Of a DNA stretch of 64,000 bases, positions 23,280-35,507 are shown one piece after another. The stretch is taken from assembly GCF_019175385.1 (NCBI RefSeq), contig NC_083348.1, forward strand, positions 51,172,950 to 51,236,949, written 5' to 3'. Positions within the stretch are counted from its first letter, which is position 1; every line of letters begins with the position of its first letter. Source of the DNA: Lycium barbarum (taxonomy: Eukaryota; Streptophyta; Magnoliopsida; Solanales; Solanaceae). A program made the translations under genes and the position numbers. The notes beneath the pieces were generated by a model, which saw nothing but the letters and a program-made list of their open reading frames with translations, was not told where the DNA came from and did no database searches.

Positions 23280-24743
23280 ACCTACTTACATTCCATTTTT
23301 ACATTATATGAATTAGAAAACAAAAGATTAAAGTTCGAATATTCAAGTACTAGGACTCCTCTCCACATAAACTTCATCGCTCTTTGGCGTTCCTGTCTGT
23401 TTCATCTCCTCATTTTTCGACGTCTCCTCTTCTACTACTTATGTTGATCTGCTTCTTTTGATTTACTTCTTCCTTCTTGTTGTCCTTCAAACAATGTCTC
23501 TCCTTCTGTAAATTCTAGTATAGGGAGTCATCTTCTTATACTTCCCTGTTTCTGCATTTATCTTTTGCTTCTCCCTTCTACTCTCTTAGTACTGATTAAA
23601 GCAATTATACATGAAAAATACTACAAATTAACATTAATTCTTTTATGATGCTTGATTAAAAATTGAAAAGTTCAATTCGTTTCCTTGTGAATGAAACATC
23701 TTACTTATCTATCAACCAAAAAAAAAATGAAAAATTCAATCTGCTATTTTAGTGATCTTTAACTGTCCTAGTTGAAATTTTATTTTAACAATGTTATTTT
23801 ATTTTAACAATGTTTACTTTGAATTATTGTATTAATATTGTAGTTATTAAATCTTGGGTTATTGAAATTACTGATTTTAATTTCAATTTAATTATTGTAT
23901 TAATATCGTCGTTATTATATATCGGGTAGGTAATATAATTTTGATTGCAATTTAATGTTCTAGGTAGTAGGTACTATAGTCACAATATGTTTAACTTATT
24001 TTTTATAGTTTTGGTGAATTTTGCAACTTTTCGGTTATATATTATTTTGAGTTAATACTTTTCGGTTATATCCCCACTGGCCTTGTTGCTTTTTACACTT
24101 TTTTGCTTTTAAACATTGATGGCAGGTATGTTCTTTCCAGTTAGACCAACACCCAAAATATGTACAGAAATACAACAGAACCCAAATATAACAGGAAAAA
24201 GTGTCGGAGCTTTCAGCCCTGACAACATCCAATAAAAGAAAGATGGGCCACTAAATTCCATTACATTGAGCTGCTTTAGAAAAAGCACAAGACTGCAACA
24301 CAATCCACGGCACATCCATCACTCACACCATTTTTAAAAACTACTTCAAACATCCAATTTCAGCAGCTCTAGATTTCAAACAACTTGGCGAAGCAATTTG
24401 AGCAAGAAGATAAAGGCATACCATTGCCTATGATTGAAAACATACTGCTCCTTTTTTTGTTCCAACAAAATGAAATAGCATGTGTTACCTAGGAGACTAA
24501 ACTTACACCCAAAGAGATGGTCCCAGGCTTTCCCACCATCAAATTGAAAAGACGTAAATTATCATAATAGTATATCCCTCTGCTAACCTTAAATTTCAAG
24601 GCCTCAGCTATTTCGGAATGTGTAGCTTCTGATGCCATATATTCAATTCATTTACCGAACATTTCTATGGAAGGAAAAAATTGAAGTAAAAAGAAAGTAG
24701 ACACCACATGGACCGTATTGAAACTTACCATTAAATAACAAAA
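23280..24743. other. Immediate 3' flank of UPF3, AT-rich
   Basis: Holds the UPF3 3' untranslated region (minus strand), whose end cannot be fixed by eye. The short frames at 24035-24315 are unremarkable. Poly-A, poly-T and AT-rich stretches dominate 23580-24010. Confidence 0.5.
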
Positions 24744-27700
24744 CTAAGAACCAGAACTTGACTTTTGAACCCACACTTGTTTCTGCAATGGCACCATAGT
24801 CCATGCAAGCACATTAGTAAATGTACATGGGGAAAGCAGATAATTATAGTCTTGGTCTTGGTCACTACCCAGTGTAATCCCACAATAGTGGGGTCTGGGG
24901 AGGGTAAGATGTACGCAGCCTTACCCCTACCTGGGTAGGGAGGCTGTTTCCGATTGACCCTCGGCAACCCTCCTCCTTTATCCGGGCTTGGGACCGGCAA
25001 TGTGAGCGAGCTCACACAGGCGGAGTTAATTATAGTACAAATAAGAATTTAAAAAGAAAGCACACCTCAAGAGAACTGTAAGCAGAAGTAACTCCCCTTC
25101 TCACGGGTTTTCCTTCCCCAACAGAAGTGCCATCCACATCCCTCAAACCATGACGACCACCATGTTTATAGTTACCTTAATTCATCAGAAAATTTTGTAA
25201 GTAACCACAAAAGACCCAATAACTAACAGGCAAGAGAAAATTCATCAAATATTTCAGCACAATCATCTTATGGCCCAAAATGAAACTAACCATTATCAGC
25301 AGAAGAATGAGAATTACGCCCACTTCCAATTGGTCTAAACTCACCACCACGTGCACTTGGTAAATCACTTTTCGTTTCTCCCTGACCCCCTATAGACGCA
25401 GAAAAAGAGAGTACGATTTCAAGAGAAAAAACTAAACTAAAGGTAATTTACATACATTGAACATGTAACTAGAATTAAGAGGTAAGGAAATGATGCATAC
25501 ACTCATTTGCAATCATAGAAGACTTGGAAGAGGCAGGAAAATAATAAGCGTAGGGGCCAGTTTGGAAGGGCACTTGTAATTGGATGTAACTAGGTGTAAT
25601 TACATAGTTTGGCCTGTTTGTTTGGCCAAGTAATTTACCTGGTCAGCATGATATTGGGTGTAATTGAGGGCGGCCATCTGGTTCACCGGTACTACCAAAA
25701 AGTCTCATGCTTACATTACTGTTATTGATGGTTTGATTAGCTTGGACCACGAGGACCCCAGTCGTGCTTCTGGTTTCCATTCCAATCATCATATTGATGA
25801 TAAATCCCCTCGTGCTCTTCCATAAAAACTTGGAGTCCGTATCATGGTGAAGATAAGGTAAGGCTGTGATTCTTGCTCAAAAAACAGACCGAACGCCTTC
25901 GAGTTATTGGCTCGTCGGAAGTAATTACTCTCTCCAATTCTCAATGGGAAGATGAGAATTGGGGTAATTACACCATGTACGTTCCAAATGACTCCTTAAA
26001 TTCTTTTCTTTTTTCTTTTTCAAGTACTATTTTCTTCTTTTTTGGAGTAAAGGAACTCTTCCTCTTCCATTTCTGTCCTCTCTAATTCTATTTCAACATG
26101 AAGCCACTTGTTGCTCCATTACAGATATTAGTACTTCATATCTCCTTAATATTTACCTTCTCTATTTAAAAAATTTTATTGCAGAAGGGATGGTTGGAGC
26201 AACGGTAAAAGGTGGTCACGGGTTCCGAGTTGTAGAAGCAGCCACTAATGCTTGCATTAGGGTTGACTGTCTACAACTCTAAATCACATCAGAGGGTGTG
26301 TACCTTCACCGGACCTTGCTAAAACGGGATGCTTTGTGCACCGGGCTGCCCTTTAAAATTTTTTATTGCATATTCAATTTTAGTACACTAGTACTAGTAG
26401 CACTTTGTAGGTTGATGTTTTACTGATGGCAATGAACTTAATGACTTCCTAGATAGTTATTATCTTTTTTTATGATTTTCTATATTTTAAATATCTTATT
26501 TCTTTCCTTTTTATCTTCGTTGATATGATTCTTTTATCGGTTTAATTTTGATTGATGATATTGATAGTTTGAAGATAATATTATGCTTTATTATTAGCTT
26601 TATAATAATGAGTTCTCATATAAATTTTGTTGTAGATAGATTGATAAGTAGAATTTGTAGTTTGTTCAATAGGTAGTTTTAACTCTTTTATCTTTTATTC
26701 ATTAATATAATTATTCATCACAGAAAATTACTTTCTAAACTCATATCTATTTTTTCTTTTAAATTTAAAAAGTGCAACAAATCATAAATTTTCTATTATA
26801 TTCACATAAGTTGGTCCAATACTAAACTTGTTATTGGGATTTTTTTAAATTAATTCAAGCTCAAAAAATTATTTATTTGAAAGATACCAGTTATTCTTCA
26901 CGATATTAGTTAACAATTTATAATTATTTACTATATTTTACAAAAAATTTAAACTAAAAAAATATCTAACTATGTAATTACCCTTGGGCAACCAAACACA
27001 TGACATTGGGAATTACGCGTCAAAACAAGCAAGACTTTGTAATTACTATATTGTGTAATTACTACCCTAGCAATGACATGTCTAGTAATTATACTACGGT
27101 TCCCAAGCAGACCTTAAGAGTTTACTTTCCCAATCAGAAGATTTTGAGAATATACCATATCTGGCAAAAGGACAAGAATAGTTAAGTGATACAAGTGAAC
27201 AAACCTTCAACAAAATCTCGCACTTGGGAAGATTGAGGGGTACCAGATGATAAAGATTCATTACTGGCTTGTGAGCTATCAGCACGACGAAGAGGAGCCC
27301 AAACACCACGATCAGGCCTATCTCTATTCCTAGAACATCTTTCTTGCTTCTCAATGTGGACAACATGCAAGTCATTTCCAACAACCTTATCCTCATTAGC
27401 TCCACTTGTATCCTTCTGAAACAACTGCATACTTGGTGGCCGAGGAGGTCTCTTGGCCTTATCCTGAATTTGATGCTCTGATTGAGATGTTGATTGATTC
27501 TGTTGAGCATCCTTTAGAAGAATACTTCTGATGATCCTGCCACTTGCCTCTTGGAGCTGGTTCTGTTTCGGAGCAGATGAACTAGGTGAATTCTTGAGAG
27601 TAGATGCCACATTCTGTTGAGCTAATGAGCCACCAGAAACCTACATGGTTAATAGAAACAAAAGTAAGTCCCAGATGGATGACAAACGAAGTAAGAGCCC

Positions 27701-30700
27701 GTTTGGATTGGCTTATAAGTTGGTCAAACCAGCTTATAAGCCATTTTTAACTTATTTGGGTCTTTGGTAAAATAGAAAACAACTTAAATTAAGTTAAAAA
27801 GTGCTTAGAATAAGGCAAAACCAAGAAGTTGCTCAACCCCAACTTCTTCTTTTTTTTTTTTTTTTTTGGCTTAAAAGCCATTTTGGTTTGACCAACAACT
27901 TTACCCTTTTATCCCTTATATTTTCTGTTAATTCCAATACTACCCTTACTTCTAAAACCCCTTTAAGCACTTTTATCCAAACAAGTAACTGCTTATTTAT
28001 AAAATAACATTCAGCACTTAAAAAGTACTTTTAAGCACTAGTGCTTAAAAGCCACTTTTTTTCAGCCAATCCAAACGGGCTCTAAGAAAATAACCTGAGA
28101 AGACTTTGATGTGTTACGCCTTGGACATAAAGTAGCAACCTAAAAAGATAACATCCTTAAACAACTATGTAGAGGCAATAATTCTCCCTAACAGGGGAAC
28201 CACAGCATGCAGAATCTGATAAATCACATCAAAATCCAGAAGCTTTAGAATGTCATGCCTCCAGAATTTTAATTCAGGCAAGTAAACCCATATAAGTACA
28301 TCCAATGTCATGAACATCCCTGTACATTTTTTTCCTCATATAGAAGTTTACACAAGTATATCATCCTCCAGGGCACAATATTGTGTGAAGGGCACCTTTT
28401 TCTCTGTCAGGGCAATCCACATAAATTTGTCATAAATGGAATACTATATTACAGTCATATGGAACATATTTTAGTAATGCTTTTATTTAGAGAAGACAAA
28501 CCCAACAGGAACGGACATACTCTTAGATATTGTCACCTCAAAAGGAGGCTACAGCAAATTCTATGAACATATGATCATAGCAAGTCTGAAATTGTTGGTA
28601 GTAACAAATTGAGCAACACACGGAAGATGAATTTAGTCATTCAAGCTAAATGGTGTTGGTCTATAAAATTCTTCACTTGCTCTAATATCTCTTGTATCTC
28701 AGTTCGCTTCACCAATAAAATGGAAACCATTCTGCACATGCTATCATTTTCCTTGGGATAGAGACAAAAGACTGCCAATGCCCTTCAGTTCCCTTCTCTG
28801 ACCCCCCCCCCCCCCCCCCCCCCCACCCCTTTTCCGATGCCCCAGTGAAAGATAGTCAAGTAGAAGAAAAAAGCTCCTTGTCCTGCCACTAAAGATGTTA
28901 AACTTACATTAGGACCTTCTTTTTCCTGCCACTAAAGATGTAAAACTTACATTAGGACCTTCCCTTTCCTTCCCCTTCAACAGCAGGATTTTCTTCTTCC
29001 CACTATCAGCAGCTACCGAACGACCTGAAATAGATTAGAAAGCATTATAGATACTTAAAACAAAATGCTTGAATAAGTAACAATAACAAGAATGGTAAAA
29101 AGGAGAGAGCGCATTCTGATCATCTCCACCATTAAATGATGAAAGCACAAAACCTTGTGCAAGTAAAACATCTCTACACATATCAAATAGATTATAATTC
29201 AACCAAACTTAGCGCTCTAACCTCCAACCAAGTGAATAAGCATCCAAGATACCAGACTGGATTATAAGATAGAAGTCGCCTGCTAGGTAGTCCAATTAGT
29301 AACTATATCAGGCTGCCCTTTCTCTTCTTAAAAAAAATTTAGACTTGGATCACCCACTTCTGTAGATCCATTATAAGGGCAGCCCAGTGCACTAAGTTCC
29401 GCTATGCGCGGGGTCCGGGAAAGGGCCGGGCCACAAGGGTCTATTGTATGCAGCCTTACCTTGCATTTCTTCAAAAGGTTGTTTCCACGCCTCAAACCCG
29501 TGACCTCATGATAGGCAACTTTACTAGTTACGCCAAGGCTCCCCTTCAAATTTAATAATTTCTTCTGATAAGTACAGTAGATAAGAATTGAAGATTATTC
29601 ACTGGTCTCATTTTTTAATGAAAAATACAAACAACAGCTGCCTATGACCCTAGAATTAATATATAACTCTTTTTCATGCAACAGAAGGACTCTTCCCCCA
29701 AAATACTTCCACGTTGGCCCTGCATTACAGGTGACAGGACGAAGACCTCTTTTTGGGTTCAGAGAGGTGGCTAATTTCTGTCCATGTTTTAAGACAATAA
29801 AACTTCTAGTTGCAAAGAAATAGTCAAAGGCATAAAGGATTCCAGTTCTACATCCAAATAATACCAAAGCTTGGACAATATCGTACTGTAAAATAACAAA
29901 AGGAATTCTATGTGGACCACCTTCTATTGCACTGTATTTCTGCTTCTGAATTGTGATCCTTGATGGTAGCAACACTCAAACCTCGATGGGCCTTCTCAGG
30001 CACCAGCAGACACAATGGCAAATAGGAGATTGAATAAATGATGCAAGAAAAGAAAAGCTATACGAGCTCGCTCTTTTTGCAATTTTGGGTCTTGTGGACG
30101 GGAAGAAATAGGAGAACTTTCGAAGGGCTAGAGAATTGGTTATTGAGGGTCACATTATTAACTTTTACTCTGCTCCATTCCATTTTATGTGGCACTTTCT
30201 CTTTTTTAGTCTGTTCCAAAAAGAATGACAACTTCCAATATTTGGAAGCTCTTTAAACTTCCTGTTTAACCCTTAATAACATGCTCTTATAGCCCTAAAT
30301 ATTAATGTCATGGCATATGTAAGACCACAAGTTCTAAGGTATTTTAGGTATGTCCAGTCAAGAACCACCATATAAGATGGAAAGGAGGGAATATTTCTTT
30401 AGTATTTTGGTGTAAAGTGGAAATACTAGCTTGTATTGAGAGCTGGATATATTTTTGGGAGGCTTAATGTATCTGAACACAACACCCGTGTGAATATCAT
30501 ATCATCTTGCTGAAGTATTAATGAACTCTTTTTAATTATCAAAAAGATAAAGAGAGAATGTTTCTGTTGGAACTTCTCTGTTTATCATGCAAAACAAACT
30601 CACACAAGTAACAAGTTTTATCTACGCAATCAAAAGCCAAATCTGTTTTGTGTGTCTACTCATTTAGCATATAGTATATCCTCACTCAAAGGCCAAGATC

Positions 30701-33700
30701 AGCTAGCGAACAAACAAAGAGAAATGCATTTTGGCTTAGTTTGATTATCCAACAAATAGATCTCAAACAAAATCTTATTAAGTAATCCCAAATCCAGTAT
30801 GTTTTGCTAGACTCTTGAAAATACTGTAAAGTGGTATTGCGATACAACACCAGCACTCAAAAGATCAGGTTTAGTATCAAGTACACCATTTCAATAAAGA
30901 GCTAAAAACCAATAACTAATATAACCAATAGTCATAGGAAAATATTTGTGATAAGGCAGGTTATGGATTATCTTTCCCTATTCTCTGGCTTTCATTTTTA
31001 TTAACATTGTAGAAAAAGTGACTTGTATAAGGGTGAACCCTTCCTCTGAACATCAAGGAGGAAAAGATTAGGTTGATCCTGAAGATGAATTACTTCTACG
31101 CAGTACCTCTGAACAAGATTGACAGAGAGCACAGAAGAGAGGCCGCTACCCGCCTACCCGGGTACATAAGTAATAGGTTTACCATGCACAGAATTATTTT
31201 TTGTTTAGAAGGTAAAATTAATGCACAGAATTATTCTCCTGTCCTTTTTGTTTTGGTCATAAACCTTTATACACATTGATGCTTGCTACTTTCAACATAT
31301 TTGTTTAACTGAGCAAAACAGAACACAGCAACAGAGATATATGATTGTCGTAGTTCCTTGGCTTGCTAGTTGCTACTGAGTATACTATAATTTATGAAAA
31401 ACAAATGTCTCAGCGGCAAGTTAGTGTAGCTTATTTCCTACAAATAGATCTCCGAAACACAAATAAAGAGCTTGAAGGTCTAGACAGAGAACTGTTAACT
31501 CCTTATCCACCCCACTCCTGCCTTTCAGACTTTTACAGAGTGCCTGCTAGATCCTCCTTGGGTTTTTTGTCAAGTTCCCAACATCCAGATTCTCCACTGG
31601 CAAAGCCAGTAAAATTGATCTAACTGATTTAGCACTAGAAAATGTACCAGCAGTGCAGTTCCTTTACCTTTAATCTAAATTTCCATAAACATGACAAGTC
31701 AATTTGTCACTTACACTTGGTATCACTCTCAAATGCATTAACATAAGCAGGCATAACATCACAAATCCACAACAACAACAACAACCCAGTGAAATCCCAC
31801 AACGTGAGGTCTGAGGAGGGTAGAGTGTACGCAGACCTGACTCCTACCAAGGTAGGACGGCTGTTCCCGAAAGACCCTCGGCTCAATAGAAAGCATAAAA
31901 GCATAAAAAGAGGTCAGATAAGGCCAAGAGATTCAAAGCGATATGGAAATGAAAATAACTAAAGCGACTAAGCCATAATGAAGCAGTTTGTAAAGGAGCA
32001 GTAGCTATAGCTATCACATCACAGGTAAAATAAGATAATCAAAGTACAGAATAACAAATAGTAGCAGAAATCAAAGCACAAGAACTTATATCGCGATAAT
32101 GTGACTACTAATATGAAAGGATAAACATTACTATCTACTAGCCTTCTACCCTAATCTGAGTCCTCCATACCCTCCTATCTAAGGCCATGTCCTCGATAAG
32201 TTGTAACTGCGCTATATCCTGTCTAATCACCTCTTCCCAATACTTCTTCGGCCTACCCCTACCTCTTCTGAAACCATCCATGGCCAACCTTTCACACCTC
32301 CGCACTGGGGCATCTGTGTCTCTCCTCTTCACATGTCCAAACCATCTCAGTTTCGCTTCCCGCATCTTATCTTCCACCGAGGCCACTCCCACTTTGTCCC
32401 GGATAGCCTCATTCCTAATCCTGTCACTCCTGGTGTGCCCACACATCCATCTGAACATTCTCGTCTCGGCAACTTTCATCTTTTGGACGTGAGAGATCTT
32501 AACTGGCCAACACTCCGCCCCATACAACATAGTTGGTCTAACCACCACCTTGTAGAACTTGCCCTTAAGTTGTGGTGGCATCTTCTTATCACATAGCACT
32601 CCAGAAGCGAGCCTCCATTTCATCCACCTTGCCCTAATACGATGTGTGACATCATCGTCAATCGCCCCACTGCCTTGTATAATAGACCCAAGATACTTGA
32701 AAATACTTGTCTTCTGGATGACCTGGGTACCAAGCCTCACTTCCACGCCAGCCTCTTGAGGTGCTTCACTGAACTTGCACTCCAAGTACTCTGTCTTGGT
32801 CCTACTCAGTTTGAATCCTTTAGACTCCAAAGTCTGACGCCAACCCTCCAGCTTAGCGTTGACTCCGCTACGAGTCTCGTCGATCAAGACTATGTCATCC
32901 GCGAAAAGCATACACCATGACACCTCACCTTGAATATGCCGCGTCAATTCATCCATCGCCAAGGCAAATAAAAACGGACTAAGAGCTGATCCTTGATGCA
33001 ACCCCATCACAACTGGGAAGTGCTCTGAGTCTCCTCCTACTATCCTTACCCTGGTCTTGGCTCCCTCATCCATGTCCTTGATCACCCTAATGTACGCCAC
33101 AGGTACACCTTTAGCCTCCAAGCATCTCCATAGGATCTCCCTTGGAACTTTGTCGTAAGCCTTTTCTAGGTCGATAAATACCATGTGTAAGTCCCTCTTC
33201 CTCTCCCTATACTGCTCCACCAGTCTCCTTACAAGATGGATGGCTTCTGTAGTTGAGCGTCCCGGCATGAATCCAAACTGGTTCTCTGAAATAGATACGC
33301 CTCTCCTCACCCTCATCTCCACCACCCTTTCCCACACTTTCATAGTATGGCTTAGCAGCTTGATACCTCTATAGTTGTTGCAACTTTGGATATCGCCCTT
33401 GTTCTTGTATAGAGGGATCATTACACTCGACCTCCATTCTTCGGACATCATTGTCGTCTTAAAGATGACAACATCACAAATCCACATGTTTGATTATTTA
33501 AACTTAAACATACTCTCATCCAAATTGAACCCCTAAAAAATCTTTTAAATGTGGACTGTTAAACACTCCTCCACCCCACAAACAGAAGAAAAAAAAAAAA
33601 AAGATGCCAATATCAACTGTAGTCTGTAGCAACCCTGTACAAAACATAAGACATACCAATTTCCCCTTCCACTAAATGAATCCCAGATCTAGGAGCAGAG

Positions 33701-35468
33701 GTACCAGACTTGTCAGAGAGCTGCTGATCATCACGTTTTGGCACTAGCATATATGATTTGTCCTTACTGATTCCAGCCTTAGAACTGTCCCGTTGAACAT
33801 ACTGCAAAATAAGGTAGTTGCGTAAGCAATTCAAGACGAGTTACTAACCGCATGTCAATAAACAGAAAAATTCCCAACAAGCAGCAGTTTTATTGTCAAA
33901 ACCTACATGAAAAGATAAAAATTGTGCATCTATATGTGCGTATGTCTGAGTGTGTGTAAATTTTATGACCAAATGTAACGACCTTTCCGGTCGTTATGGA
34001 AAATCCTCCTACCAAATAGAACCCTTCCAAGGGTAGAGCGAGATGATAGAAACTCAAATGTAGATGTCTAAGAACTGAAACCTTGGCTTGTTTGTGATTA
34101 TTGTTTGGTTGTGTTGAGTCCATTTGGGAAGGGAGAGGCGTAGGAAATTAGACCTCCGTTGGGGATTCCAAGGCCACGGATGAGTCCGTATGGTGTTTTT
34201 ACATTAACGTGCATGTTCTGTTGTGTTTGTGAGGCCTCGAATAAAGTGTTGTGTGGTAGAGTGAAAAACTGGTGAAATTAGCGACCCCATTGGTTCAGCA
34301 GCGGCGTGATCCTCGTTGTCGCAAACATAAGGAAAAAGGGGGATGTAGCGCTTGCGCTATGGCGGGTCAATGCTCGCCACAGCGGAAGTGGACGACAGTT
34401 AGTGTCCGCTACAGCGGGCCCTTGCCCACTATTGTGAAACCGCTGCAGCGACAGAACTACCGCCGCAGCAGTCGACGGGGACAGTAAAACCATGATTTTA
34501 AACACTTAATCCGAATTCTTTATTCATAAAACTCCAACATAGTTTCCGAGGAGCACCTAGGGTGAAATTCTAAGGCTGGGGCAAGAATATTCTTGAGAGG
34601 TAAGTCTCAACCCTTCCTCCCTTCACTACGCATTCATCTCTAGGATCATCATCATTCTAATGAGTCTACAATGGTAAATTGAGACTAGTAACCCTAGAAC
34701 TTAATGGACCTTTAATAGTTGGTGGGTTATGAATATTATTGTGTGATTACCATCTAAAGGCTTGAGTTATCACTTTCTAATCAAGAATTGAACCGTTAGA
34801 GACATGAACTAAGTAAATTGAGAATTAGGGTTTCATAAAGATGGTAGCTTGACCATAGAAATTGCTTGTAAGAGATAACTTGAACGAATAACCTTATGAA
34901 TTGATAGTTTATGGTTGCTGAGGCCAATGTTAGGATGATTTATACATACAAAGCCTTCACCTATTAGAAAGGGTAAAGTGGAAGGGTGCTCATTGAATTG
35001 ATGTTGTTAACTAGAGTAATTGTGACTTATTTAGCATCTGATGCTAGACTTTGAGCGTTCTGAGGCATTACGGAAGGAAAGACTATAGCGGAGTGATTCG
35101 TATTGTTCTAGCTCTGCAGTTAAGGTAGGTTACGGCTTACTTGAGTTAGACTTTGATTAGTTGATTGTATGTGTTACCTGTCTGCCAGGACATAAGATAC
35201 CTAAAAAAGAAGAAAGAAAAGGAAAATAAGATTGATAGGAGAAAGCATGTTTAGTCTTCGAGCATAATGTGTGGTTGGAATTCCTATATGTTATTGATTG
35301 GGTGATAATGTGGGCTAAATGCCATTACTCGATGTGTGGTGATCTATAATTTGATGACAATTGTGGTGAGAAGTTAATATGATCTTCTCGATGAAAACGA
35401 TATACTACTTGATAATCGTTCAGTAAAGGTGATGTGACAATATATATAGGAAATGACAATATATATAC

Positions 35469-35507
<39 letters not shown>

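Noticed and set aside
27182..27610. 142-codon stand-alone gene
   Set aside because: It is UPF3 exon 10 read past its splice donor; the alternative frame at 27094-27510 is its shadow.
29595..29975. 126-codon minus-strand open frame in UPF3 intron 7
   Set aside because: No recognised domain, inside an intron, no splice or start context that supports a gene.
32187..32920. Plus-strand open frames opposite the RTE reverse transcriptase
   Set aside because: Antisense shadows of a long real frame.
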